From Catonia carolina (lineage: Eukaryota > Arthropoda > Insecta > Hemiptera > Achilidae), in the NCBI GenBank assembly GCA_035578175.1, contig JAQMRL010000006.1:34279893-34343892 (forward strand): 64,000 nt of DNA. Direction: 5' to 3'. The position numbers and the translations under genes were made by a program. This document shows positions 1-10,745 of this stretch, piece after piece (the first letter of the stretch is position 1; each line of letters begins with the position of its first letter). The notes under the pieces were generated by a model, which worked only from the letters and a program-made list of their open reading frames with translations, searched no databases and was not told the origin of the DNA.

Positions 1-552
1 AAATCTTTTTCTTTACGAGGGAATTATTGTGAATAACAATTTGATGAAATTAATTCAAAGAGTGTTCTGTTTTCTCCCTCTCGTTATTCTTTCTTTCTCT
101 TTTTCTATACGGAGAGATTACGTACGGCATTCATTCTAAGCCTTCATTCCTCTATTCTGTACCAATATATAACTCCCGGTTCCCTTATAAAACCTATCCC
201 TAAGTTCTGCTGCATTGTTTGTTGACAGGTGCTCTGAATTTAATTGCACATACCCGACTCAGAAAATTCTTTCGAATGACAATTTTTTTTATATTCAACG
301 TCTAATCACATCGTTCTTTGGTTTACTTTCAAAATGTTTATTTGGTCTTCTTACTTGCCAGTGTTACGCATTTTTAAACCGTTCATCGTTATCTTTATGT
401 TACAGTTAAATAAAAATAATATAATACGGTCATTTTAAAAGTAAGTTTTTATTTGATTTTTTCATCTTTAATTTTATTGTAGTTCTGATTCTATGTGAAT
501 TAAAATACTGTATAAAAGTTTTTTATTACTATACTTTCTTATTAGCTTAATA
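1..552. other. No gene seen
   Basis: AT-rich sequence with pyrimidine-rich stretches and no exon-like ORF. The short ORF near 215-409 has no codon bias or recognisable domain. Nothing else is supported here. Confidence 0.5.
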
Positions 553-700
553 AAAATCTGGTGTAAAACACTCACATGACTTTTTCTTGCTAATATAAAT
601 AATAATTAATATAACCTAAGTTAAATCATTAGTAAATATTATAAAATTAAATAACTTAATATTTTAATCTTGAGGGAGCGATGTAAAATAACGAGAATTA
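553..700 (+). repeat. Rep-A copy 1, 5' fragment
   Basis: Begins with the family's 5' end (CTGGTGTAAAACACTCAC, then ACTTTTTCTTGC) and runs to the TTAATCTTGAGGGAGCGATG block, which matches TTTAATCATGAGTGAAAGACG in other copies. The rest of the repeat is missing and a tRNA-like SINE begins where it stops. Confidence 0.6.
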
Positions 701-800
701 TATGTTCCAGTGGTTAGCGTGCTACGATGCAAAGCGTAGGAGGTCCCGGGTTCGATTCCCACCCAAGATCTTGAAAATTATTACAAGTTTAAACTAACCG
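696..800 (+). repeat. tRNA-headed SINE (SINE-G-like)
   Basis: Contains a pol III A-box-like stretch (TGGTTAGCGTG, 711-721) and a perfect B box (GGTTCGATTCC, 749-759), about 40 bases apart as in a tRNA. The acceptor stem does not close and the sequence continues into an AT-rich tail. It is therefore called a tRNA-derived SINE head and not a tRNA gene. Confidence 0.55.
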
Positions 801-1215
801 TTTTTTAATCCTAAGTACTCGCTAATAATCCATGATGTTGTTGCGTCTTAACCCTTTATAAGTGTTTGCTAAATATACTTACCACTGCAATAAAATCGAT
901 TTTTTTAAAGAATAAGCTATGCAGTTGAACCCTATTGACATGTTATGGTTTGATAGATGTTCTCTGGTAAGTAGGCTAACCAGATTTTGAAATAAGTGCG
1001 CAGCGACCATTTGCTTCATGAGTTACACGAATGTGGTAAGGATTCATACCAGCGTACGCAACCGTGTTGTTTTGTTGTTATGTTTGTACAGTGCTTAGAA
1101 AATTTTTACGGGAAAGCAAGCATTCATGCTAATATAAAGTTGAGATAAGTTATTCTACACATTTTTCTGTTAGGCCTATATAGGACTGCAAGTTGTTTTA
1201 ATAAGCATTCTTATT

Positions 1216-1474
1216 AAAAGACACTAATCAGAGTTATCTCCTCTGAAAGTAATGAATTTCATTGTACAGCCAGACCCTGTGGTGAATGAAGTGAAGGTGT
1301 CGTTTACAGAGTGGAAAATGTGTGCTTTTCAGAGGGCCCGGCATGCTGATAAGCGTACTGTTCCACTCAGTGAGGAAGGCAATTGTAAACCATCTCACTC
1401 CTCATTTTACTTAGTAAAACCTCTACAGGTTCAAACCAGCCTACAGGCTGATGACCTAAACAACAACAACCATT
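1216..1474 (+). repeat. SINE-B copy 1, 5'-truncated
   Basis: Starts inside the family at GACACTAATCAGAGTTATC and runs through the conserved GTGAGGAAGGCAATTGTAAAC block to the tail GGCTGATGACCTAAACAACAAC. The family's usual first ~150 bases (ACAGACAGGTGGAG onward) are absent. The ORF 1252-1476 is entirely this repeat. Confidence 0.8.
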
Positions 1475-1675
1475 AAACGTTATGTGATACCCATTTCAAT
1501 AATCGTTCCTTGGTAACTATACTTACGAGGGCTTTACATAAAAAAAGATTATATCTTACTGTTCTGGCACTAGAAATACATTATTCAAGTCCCTATAAAA
1601 AAAATTTAACATATTACGACATGTATATTTTTCCCCGTAGGAACAACTTTTGCTCTAGGTATAAAGGGTTTTTAC

Positions 1676-2606
1676 TTTCTCTTGCCTACAAGAATATATA
1701 GGAAGGAAAGTATTGGTTTCATGTTGATTTTCGACATCGAGTTTTCACCGGATCTACACGTTTACAGACCCCTGAACCCAAAAAAATGTTTTTAGCAATT
1801 GGTCTGTGTGTGTGCGTGCGCGCGCGCGTGTGAACAGAATATCTCAAGAACGGAACATCGTTCGAACTTGAAACATGAAATTTAAGGTAGATACCACGAC
1901 CGGAACCGACACGAAGATTTTCATCAAAATCGGTCAACCGGAAGTGGTAGTTTATTCGAGTAATTTTTCACTTTTTTGCGATTTTCTCAAAAATGGCTCG
2001 TACGTTTTTTTTAAATCGCCTCAATTACTCAAGTTTTTATGCTCTACAAGATAGGATTGGCGCCATGTCTGCTGAAATTCTTGGGGAGACTGTTTTTGCG
2101 TAAAAGAATTGTTTTTTTTAAGATTGCGGTTTTAGTATGCATTTTACCGCAAAAATGTATGTAGTAAAAGTTGTAGAGAATTTAAATTCCTACGACTTTT
2201 ATTCAAACATTTTTTTGTATAACGCTTAGTTAGCGGCAATTAGCGATTTTCTGTTTTTTCTCACGAAAACATGTAAAAAATCGATTTTATTTAAGATTTC
2301 AGCCTTAGCATGGATTTTACAATAAAAGTGTGTATAATCAAATTTATATGAAATTAAAAGATCTACGACTTTTATTTAGCGTATTTTTCTCTACAGAGCC
2401 TAGTTTCTCGTGAAAGAGTGATTTTCCGTATTTTTAAGCCAAACTGAGGTTGATTTTCAATTTGCGTCTTTCACTCATGATTAAAATAAGGTTAGGTTTT
2501 TGAGGTTAATTTTTTGTTTATTTCTAATGTTAGGTTATATTGGTAATTATTTGCATTGGGAATAGAAAGTCGTGTGAGTGTTTCACACCAGATTTTTATC
2601 TTTGTT
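1676..2606 (-). repeat. Rep-A copy 2, near full length
   Basis: Reads in reverse from the family's 3' end (ACTTTCTCTTGCCTACAAG) through an alternating (TG)n/(CG)n tract near 1805-1830 to the 5' end at GTGTGAGTGTTTCACACCAG. At about 930 bp it is one of the two most complete copies, with the 6452-7361 copy. It contains only shadow ORFs and no recognisable protein. Confidence 0.8.
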
Positions 2607-3644
2607 AAAAATTTAAATATTACAAAACTGTTACATTCAAAATGTATATGACAGCATATTCCGTTTGTAAAAGCAAATAGTTAATGTTTTAAGCGTTACA
2701 AGCTGAGAAAATGTTCGTTAAGTAAGTTTGGTGAAGTATAGGACTCCCGTGGCCTCTTAAAAACCCCAATTTATTTATGTTTAAATAAATTAGTTGACAA
2801 AATTATAATGAAATACAATAATTTTATAATTTCAAAACGGGAAACCGTCATCAAGAAGTTTTGCAGAATACAACTTGATAATTTTCCTAATCTCTCTCAA
2901 CTTAAGATTATAATACTTGTCATACTCATAGCTGAAGGAGATACAACCTAACAGACTTTGGGAACAAACAACTCTCTAACATAACGACACCTAAGTGATC
3001 TCAGGGAGTAGTCATCGGTTTTGGGGTGAGACTGTGATAGAACAAGAAGATTAGGGGTTTTGGGAGGGAAACAAGAACGTCGTTGTTGTAGTTATAACAG
3101 AAATATGAAGGTGGATAAGGATAGAGTAAGGTCTAAAGGCGTGTTATAGCTTTTATTAGCAAGTTTGCTCGTTAGCGAAGTTTCCTTCTTCTATAGTTTA
3201 AACTACCTCGGGCATATATATGTATTACAAAAACACACATGTACACATTGACACACCGTGAAAAAACATACAAAACATTATTCTCATACTAAACTGAAGT
3301 TGGTATTCTCTGTTGGATAGTTATATTTGTCCCAAAGCTCTCTCTGTACCACTCCTGTTTATTACATAGGAACCTTTATTATTTTAACTATTTTTGTCTT
3401 CAACGGTACTTTACACATTGCAATGCATGATTTATTTAAATATATTAATAGCTCCTTAATATTATGAGCATTTAAACATTTTGTTTGTTCATGAGATTAA
3501 TTGTGAATATTTGTAACACTGAAATTTTAGTTTAATTTTTAAGATTTTTAAAATGTTTAGTTATCGCATACAATTACCTATCGGTTACTGTGATTAATAT
3601 TCGATGGAAAGGTTGGTCCGCTATTACGTGCAATATAAAATAAT
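2607..3644. other. No recognised feature
   Basis: About 1 kb of AT-rich sequence. The part near 2735-3180 is somewhat less AT-rich and could be an old insertion, but it matches nothing else in the window and encodes no sustained ORF. Confidence 0.4.
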
Positions 3645-4037
3645 TGCCGATAACAGGCAGGTGGAGTGTGAAATTATTTGCACTCAATCTGTTTGTTCCA
3701 GGGCTATAAAAATAGTTTGTTTCTTACTCGTATTACATGGTCAGAAAATTATATGACTGAAGCATTTAAGAATAGAAATGGTAAAGGTGTAAAAAACTAG
3801 TCAGATTTATCTCCTCTGAAAACAATGAATTTCATTATACAGCCAGATTTTGTGATGAATGAAGTAAAGGTGTCATTTGCGTGGTTTAAAGTATATGCTT
3901 TTTAAAGAGCCTGGCATGCTGGTAAGCAGACTTTCCTACTCAGGGAGGAAGACAATGATAAAGCTCCTCACTCCTCGTTTTACTTAGTAAAATCTCTAGA
4001 GGTTCAAACCAGCCTTTCGGTTAAATACCTAAACAAC
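3645..4037 (+). repeat. SINE-B copy 2
   Basis: Near full-length copy: 5' block GATAACAGGCAGGTGGAG, middle CAGAGT/GTCAGATTTATCTCCTCTGAAA and tail TTTCGGTTAAATACCTAAAC. Many point differences from copies such as 34512-34909 mark it as old. It abuts the transposase remnant that follows. Confidence 0.8.
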
Positions 4038-4057
4038 GTAAAATAATATCATTTACG

Positions 4058-4440
4058 GTGATGACATCGACGTCGTCGCGTAGACATTTTATAGTGATGG
4101 AAAAAGCGCAATTTATTTGGCGTCTAGAAAACGGTGAAACGAACGGGTATGTTGCAACGTTGGACACTCCACAATGTCCGAAATTTGAAGTACAAAAAAA
4201 ATTCAAAATAGTTTTGATGAAAATTAAGAGAAATCGAAGAGACTTCGACTTATTCAAAAAAAGGACGTAGAAGAAGCTCTTTTTAAGTGGTTAACTTCGC
4301 AATCGGCAAACATTCCCTTAACTGGACCTTTGCTACAAGAAAAGGGCAACAAAATTCAACAAGGAAATCCCGGTTCAATCTTTGTTCGTCAAGAAAAATA
4401 TCTTTCGTCTACTAAACTTCAATTTTTCCTTTAAAGACAA
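4058..4440 (+). pseudogene. pogo/Tigger-like transposase N-terminus, broken
   Basis: Two frames carry parts of a pogo-superfamily transposase. The first (4100-4260) has an HTH-like stretch with EKAQFIWRLENGET. After a frameshift near the stop at 4270, the second reads EALFKWLTSQSANIPLTGP and then LLQEKGNK, the pattern of a CENP-B-type DNA-binding domain (x-ALFxWxxxQR...IPLxGPLLQEKA). No DDE catalytic domain follows. Family recognition rests on these motifs; the degree of decay makes the element's ends unclear. Probably an old remnant with no function. Confidence 0.6.
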
Positions 4441-4775
4441 GCTAGAACAGTGTATATTGATTATGCTACGTCAAAAGAAAATCTCCCAAGGATAACTTTC
4501 TGCACTTAATTTATTAAAGTACCAAGGAGAATTCACATAATTATTAAAGGTTTTTGGTTATGGTTCTGGAAATTTCATGATGAGGTTCTTGAATTTTGTT
4601 TTATATAGTGTCACCGCCACCCCTTCTAATTAATCATTTACTGCGTTGCCGGCCTTCAATACTTCACCCGGCCCTTCGGCGGCGTACCGACAAACCTTTC
4701 GGCTGCGCACCGACAGAGAGCTGTGCCATCAAGGCCAAGCCAGTAACCGCCTCCTACCACAGCGCTCTCGGTGAC

Positions 4776-4784
4776 TATAAAAAG
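4776..4784 (+). promoter_or_regulatory. TATA box of LTR-C copy 1
   Basis: TATAAAAAG within a GC-rich context. An initiator-like TTCAATTCC lies about 30 bases downstream (4808-4816), the expected distance to a start site. The same arrangement occurs in the two other copies (TATATAAA). Confidence 0.6.
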
Positions 4785-5073
4785 AGCGCTCCACTGAGCT
4801 GAGAGATTCAATTCCGATCCAGACAGCATCGACGAGACATCTACCTTCAGCACACGGCTGCCGGACTCCAGCGAAGACTAATCAACGACCCCGCAAGGGA
4901 GAAGATGATGGTGAGCCTTACGCCCACCGGACCCGACGAAGCAGCCATCGACGCACCACTGCGAGGAAAGAAGATGATGTCTCCACTGGACGACGACACG
5001 CCGTGTCGACCTGCCCCTTGACCGCCACAACGACTACAACCGATGCTTCCCATCATGACGACACTGCTTAAAC

Positions 5074-5093
5074 GGCCCTTTTCAGGGCCACCA
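5074..5093 (+). terminator. Histone-type 3' stem-loop in LTR-C copy 1
   Basis: GGCCCTTTTCAGGGCC followed by ACCA: a 6-bp stem, TTTC loop and ACCA flank, the consensus form of the metazoan replication-dependent histone mRNA 3' end. A purine-rich AAAGG lies 11 bases further on, where a U7 snRNA-binding element would sit. It lies downstream of the TATA box on the same strand, so it could form the RNA 3' end of the element in place of a poly(A) signal. Confidence 0.65.
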
Positions 5094-5145
5094 AAAAATT
5101 AAAGGTTTTGACTCGCCACTTAATGTCACCATCCGGTGACAATAG

Positions 5146-6451
5146 ATTTTCTGAATCGACTTAATGCGTAGTGGGAGCGAAAATGGTGGAAGGGGAGAGT
5201 GTAAAGCAATAAGAGTCCGGTTAGTAAAATATTGCGTTTGCAGTACCTTTTTTACAGGAAAATACGATAGCTCTTAGTGTTTCAACAAAGCTTGGCAAGT
5301 TATTACTGTGTTATTTTGACTATCTTATTTGATCCTTTGTCAAAACGAATGTGAAGAAATAAATGTAACTAAATCCGTTCTGTTAGTAAAATCAATGATT
5401 CGACTGAAATATTGTTAGTTTTGTTTTACAGTCAGTTAGTTCTTTTGCTGACAGATTTAGTGTACTAAAAATGTAACTTAAACTACCGAGATCTTGTTTC
5501 GAAATTATCTTGACAGGAACTATATATTTTCACTTTGATTTTATTCTATAAGTGTTTTAAAATCAACATGGTAAGTTATTAAATTTTAGTTGCTTAAAAC
5601 ACTTTGTTTATGTGTGGCTTATTTAAGTTAGACGTTTTGTATAATTTGTAAGGAGAATGATTTTTGATATCTGAGAAGATTTGTTTGGTTGTTTATTTTT
5701 TTTAACACTTTTCTATATATATATCATTGTACTGTATTACTGTAGATTTTTTTTGTATTCCCGGCGTTGTTTTTTCTGGTTACTTCTAATAATTCTCAAT
5801 AAATCAGAACAATAACATTGGCTTCTTTTCACTGAATTTCTGTATAAATATTTACATTTGAATTTGTTCACGGAATAAAAAGAGAGAAAAATACATCTAA
5901 TTTGAATATGGAGAAAAAGAAATATTAGCTTATACTATCCACAAAAATGTTCCCATATGTACAGACATATAGTTTTTTAAGTGAAAAAATACAATATATA
6001 TTTTTACGAATATTAACAATTCCTGATTCCCAGGAATAAAGCATTAAAAAGATATATGTATATTTTCGTTCGTTTTGCCAACCCTTAGGAAATGAAAACA
6101 AAAGGGAAACCTCTGCATGCATTTTAATGCCAATATTTGAATAATTTCTTCAACATATTTGCTTTGGAGAACCAGTGTATGGAATCTGGCACTTACAAAA
6201 AAAGAACACCATATGTTATGCTTCCTTCTGGGATAACTTCATTCTAGGGTGGAGTACATTTTTGACCCTGAATAAATATATCGAGAGAGAAGAAGTTGGA
6301 CTCAACCCAATTCTCTCGAGAATTGTGATACGTGTGGAAATATTTTTTTCAGTAATTTATTTCGGGGTATAAAATATAAAATTCTTTACAGGAAAATATC
6401 CATACTTTTTTTAAACCCCTTATATGTGTACGTTACAATCTGTTCATAGTA
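5146..6451. other. No recognised feature
   Basis: AT-rich, with only short non-conserved ORFs on either strand. No repeat shared with the rest of the window was recognised. Confidence 0.45.
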
Positions 6452-7361
6452 AGAAAAATCTGGTGTGAAACACTCACCCAACTTTCTCTTGCCAATGCAA
6501 ATAATTAACAAGAAATAAACAAAAAAAACTAACCTCAATAAACATAACCTAATTTTAATCATGAGTGAAAGACGTAAAGTGAAAATCAACCTCAGTTTAG
6601 CTTAAAAATACGGAAAATCTCTCTTTCACGCTAAACTAGGCTCTGTAGAAAAAAATGCTCTAAATAAAAGCTGTAGATCTTTTAATTTCCTGTAAATTTG
6701 ATTATACTTTTTTGTCGTAAAATGCATAATAAGCCTGAAATTTTTAAAAAATCGATTTGTTTACACGATTTCGTGAGAAAAAAAAACAGAAAATCGTTGA
6801 TTACCGCTAAACTAAGCGTTACACAAAATAATGTTTGAATTAAAGTTGTAGAATATTAAGTTCTCTACAACTTTTACTAGATACATTTTGCGCTAAATGC
6901 TTATTAAGGTCGAAATCTTAAAAAAAAAATTTTTTACGTCCTCACCAAGAATTTCAGCAGACATGGCGTCTACCCTATCTTGTAGAGCATAAGAAATGTA
7001 GCAACTGAGGCGATTTTAAAAAAATCGTAGGAGCCGTTTTTGAGAAACTCGCAAAAAATTGAAAAATGACACAAATAAACTCCTAGTTCCAGTTGACCAA
7101 TTTTGATGAAAATGTTCGTGTGGGGTCCTCTAGTGTTATCTAACTTAAGTTTCAAGTTCATACGATGTTCCGTTCTTGAGATATTCTGTTCACACACACA
7201 CACACACTCAGACCAATCGCTGAAAACATGTTTTTGGGGTTCAGGGGGTCTGAAAACGTGTAGATCCGGTGAAAACTCGATATAGAAAAATCGATTTGAA
7301 AACAATACTTTCCTTCCCATATATTCATACCCTATCCTATATTCATATAGGCAAGAGAAAG
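6452..7361 (+). repeat. Rep-A copy 3, near full length
   Basis: From CTGGTGTGAAACACTCACCC to GGCAAGAGAAAGTAAAAA, with an internal (CA)n tract at about 7190-7208. The motif ACTTTCTCTTGCC near the 5' end is the exact reverse complement of the GGCAAGAGAAAGT at the 3' end. The 116-aa minus ORF 6970-7320 is contained in the repeat and is not a gene. Confidence 0.8.
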
Positions 7362-7389
7362 TAAAAATAAGTAACTCAATGATTCAAAA

Positions 7390-7490
7390 AGATGAGGAGG
7401 ATGTATCACATAAATGAGGCATAGTCGTGTACCAATTCAGGCCGACCATTCATGTGAAAGTGACAAAACCGAACATAATTTTCATTCCAT
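7390..7490 (-). repeat. SINE-E fragment
   Basis: Reverse-orientation piece of the SINE-E body: GATGAGGAGGATGTATCACA, then AATTCAGGCCGACCATTCATG, matching the regions near 27540-27610 and 45190-45260. No tRNA-like head remains. Confidence 0.6.
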
Positions 7491-9365
7491 TTGATTTTAT
7501 TAATTAAATATTTCGTGTTTCTCCTCGATTCATAGTAACATGCATCTAGAAAATAATGTAAAAAATTTTTGGGAGAAGGGATGAAGTTGATAAAAAATTT
7601 TAAATGCTATTTTATTTTATTAACAATAATGTAATTATTACAATAGAAAGAGGTCTGTTTCAAAATTAATTAATTAATTAATTAATGAGCGCAGTGAGTT
7701 TACATCATTTTTATTTCAATTCATATTGTAAAATGATGTAAATTTTCGCGGTGCATTGTTTGTAAGTGTATAATGAAGACATAAAATTCGCATTATTATT
7801 AATTTATATCTGTATACACGATTATAATCGCTTTTAATTAATTAATGCAAAATGAATAGAACGCAAAGTACTGGATATGATGAGTTGTGAGTGGTGCATG
7901 CAGTTTGTTGCATTCATTAGTGAAGTGCATCGTGTGTGTTTCTGTGTGATGCATTTGAACCATGCTTAATTACATCATTGTAGATGCTTGCATGCTTAGA
8001 CAAGCGTATAATATGATGTGTGGTTTAAGACCACTTTAATATCAAGTATTTTATTATTAGTGCATATTAAAATTTCTGTAAATTTTGTTTCTTTTTAAGA
8101 TGCTGATTTCAAAATGAGTTTTCTGTTTATACAATCCAAATTATTGTACTGTTAATTTTATTTTGTTTTAAATTTAATATAAAATTTTTAGCTTTACTTT
8201 TTTGTAATAACGTTTTAAAATTTATTAGAGTGAAAAAATTAAGAATTTCTTCGGTGTTAATTATTGTATCAGCTTGTATTACATTAATTAACAAGATTTA
8301 ATAAGCCGTAACATACTGTCATGAGTGTTGGTGAACTCTAACGCCCAGTACACTGCTCATGTGGAGGATATTTATTCACTTATCAGCTTTTGCCATCTTG
8401 TAGATCTCATTGCTACAGTCGTTTGCACGTTCAGTTGACAAAACGGAGCAGTATAGGACAGTGTATTTCTTATGGGACTCTGACTGCTACTAGTACATAC
8501 ATTAGTACAACCAAACATCGACTTCGTAGATCAATCAATGCCATCATAACCAATAACTTTCCCCTCCTCCGCGCTCCACCCATAACAAACCTTTTTTATA
8601 ATGTAGTCTATAATGACTATTATAATTAATAATTAACCCTATAAGTTTATACTCAACTTCTTCATATGCGGATTCTAAATGTGAAATATATTTTTCGATA
8701 TCTGTACTGGGCAAGATTTTATAGATTTGTAATAACCGACTGTGTCTTTGTTTACATTTATCACGCAGTGTTTAGAAAGTTTGGCGAGGGAATATGGAGA
8801 AGGAATTAGTAGGTCTGCAGTAAAAAAGATAAGATATTCATTTTAACCCTCCCCCCCCAAATAGAAAAAAATGTTTTTACAGTTTATTTTTTATAATTCA
8901 TTAAACATTTACATAATACATAAGTTTTTTCTCTTAAGCTAAACTTGAATTGTAATTCTACCTTAAAAAATACGTGTTCTATAGAGATTTAAAAAATATA
9001 TTTATATAGGTACGCATGCAGATGCCTTTAATTTATGTTTTTAGTTGCGCTAATAGCAGTTACGATTTCCATAAGATCCATTGTTTTAACTGAACGTGCA
9101 AACAACTGTAGCGTTTTGAAATATAAAAGTTGTTTTTGGCTAAAATGGTACTTATCAGCTTTTGCCATCCTGCCACAGATTTGGTGTATCGGATTCATAG
9201 ATGTATTCTATATACAAGGTTGGAGGTTCCCTTGATGATGCTGAAATCGTGGAAGTTGTTTGTGTTATTTGATCTTTTAAGATATCTGTACGTAGGATTA
9301 AGATTTTTTTTACAATTTTGTGATCTACACGTTGATTTTCAATATTTAACTTCGTTAGCAGTAAT
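7491..9365. other. No recognised gene; short TTAA tandem
   Basis: AT-rich. A short (TTAA/TAAT)n tandem lies near 7664-7686. The ORFs at 8390-8629, 9035-9235 and 9130-9471 lack recognisable domains. The last runs into SINE-B copy 3. A phrase CTTATCAGCTTTTGCCATC occurs near 8380 and again near 9150, a possible minor dispersed repeat. Confidence 0.4.
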
Positions 9366-9797
9366 TTTGTTGTTTAGGTCATCAACAGAAAGAATGGTTT
9401 TAACCTCTAGAGGTTTTACTAAGTTAACTGAAGAGTCAGGTGGTTTACTATTACTTTCCTCACTGAGTTAAAATTTATGCTTATCAGCATGCCAGGTCCT
9501 CTGAAAAGCATGTATTTTCCACCTTCCAAATGACAAATTCAGTTCATTCACCACCTGTGGTGATTAAACTGAATCAAGGTGACGACCCTGGTCTGGCTGT
9601 ATAATAAAATTCATGACTTTCAGAGGAGATAACTCTGATTAGTGTCTTTTACATCTCTACCTCTTTTGTTCTTAAATAATTCAGTCATGTAATTGGTTGA
9701 CCATGTGATAAGAAACATAACTATTTTTTGTTGCTCTGAAACTAAAAGATTAAGAGCAAATAATTTAACACTCCACCTTTCTGTTATGGACAATAAA
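9366..9797 (-). repeat. SINE-B copy 3
   Basis: Full-length reverse copy running from the tail (TTGTTGTTTAGGTCATCAAC) to the 5' end (CACCTTTCTGTTATGGACAA). A short extra stretch (AACTGAATCAAGGTGACGACC) interrupts the block near 9567-9590. Confidence 0.8.
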
Positions 9798-10489
9798 TTT
9801 TTAATTAAACGTTAATTCGATTTGGTGTAAGACATGATACATGCATTTACAATGTACTTGCAATATTTTATATGAAGCTGAATCTACATGTTATTTAACT
9901 AAGGTTATCGTAGATACTCGCTGTTTGTATGTCGGAAGATAGTGTGCATTGGTTTATTGAACAGAAATCAAATTACGACCTAAAAATAACATGGCGGCTC
10001 GCCGGATACTAAGTCTTTTATATGTGATTAATAAAACTACTGTATATTTTTATTTTTGAAATAGTGATAGTGTACAGGTGTAAATAATTGCCCCACAATA
10101 CTTGTATTACGTAATTATAACTTTCCGGTACTTAATGTAATTTAAAAGACCTAGAAGTATGGTGTTACACCGCCAAATTATCAGATAATTTTGTAGATTC
10201 TGGCATGTATCATGAGCCTCACATTGCCTGATTCTCTAGAAATATAAAATTTTATACAATTATTGTTTCATCAGTGACACACTGAAAAATTATTTACATT
10301 ACTACATCATTGTATCATTATTTGTTAAAATTTTATCTCTCTAATTTTTGTCAAAAATTACTTTTTATTACATATAATTATTTACATTACGATATCATTG
10401 TATTTAACAGTTTATCATTATTTGATTTTTTTAAATAATTAAAATAAATTGACTATGTTTATGTTTTATACAATTGTCACAGTATAAAA
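9798..10489. other. No recognised feature
   Basis: AT-rich sequence without an ORF, repeat or splice-bounded exon that I can support. Confidence 0.4.
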
Positions 10490-10494
10490 GCCAC

Positions 10495-10745
10495 AATAGC
10501 ATTGAAATAATTCAAAGATTTCGGTCCAAAATACTTCGTAACTTCACAGACTCATCTGGGTACTTTAATCCAACGTAATAAAACACAGAAAAACGAACAC
10601 TTTCTAAACACACGAAGAAATACGGAAATTTTTCACCGGTTACCAAACACAATTTCAAAAATTATCAGAATCCAGAAGCTATATCAATCGCGTAGACAAC
10701 ATTAAAATACACAGAAGATTAGACAGACTACACCCTACAGGTTTA
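10495..10745 (+). pseudogene. Jockey-like LINE remnant (C-terminal end)
   Basis: A decayed piece of a non-LTR retrotransposon ORF2. IEIIQRFRSKILRN is readable near 10500-10540, followed after stops and shifts by the downstream HxNxxxxxL-type and RRLKR-like stretches near 10680-10735. This block follows the reverse transcriptase in jockey-clade elements. Frameshifts and stops make it non-functional. Confidence 0.5.

Larger units (their letters stand above)
4609..5141 (+). mobile_element. Solo-LTR-like element, copy 1 (LTR-C)
   Basis: A 533-bp GC-rich element starting TGTCACCGCC and ending CCGGTGACA, flanked by a 4-bp direct duplication ATAG (4605-4608 and 5142-5145). TG...CA ends plus a 4-bp duplication are the signature of retroviral-type integration. 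It carries a TATA box and, about 290 bases downstream, a histone-type stem-loop, so it reads like a complete LTR (promoter, then RNA 3' end). No internal retrotransposon genes are attached, hence solo LTR. A Ginger-type DNA transposon, which also has TGT ends and 4-bp duplications, is the main alternative. Two more copies lie in this window. Confidence 0.7.

Noticed and set aside
4609..5141. A processed or relic histone gene, suggested by the histone-type stem-loop and TATA box
   Set aside because: No histone fold protein is encoded between TATA and stem-loop in any frame, and the unit has TG...CA ends with 4-bp target duplications at three sites, so it is a mobile element carrying the signal.
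6970..7320. 116-aa minus ORF, longest in its region
   Set aside because: Entirely inside Rep-A copy 3. The corresponding frame is broken in the other Rep-A copies.
8390..9471. ORFs at 8390-8629, 9035-9235 and 9130-9471 as possible signal-peptide first exon of the anosmin-like gene
   Set aside because: The 9035 frame starts with a hydrophobic MFLVALIAVTIS stretch, but no GT donor of matching phase follows within the plausible cleavage region, and the last ORF runs into SINE-B.
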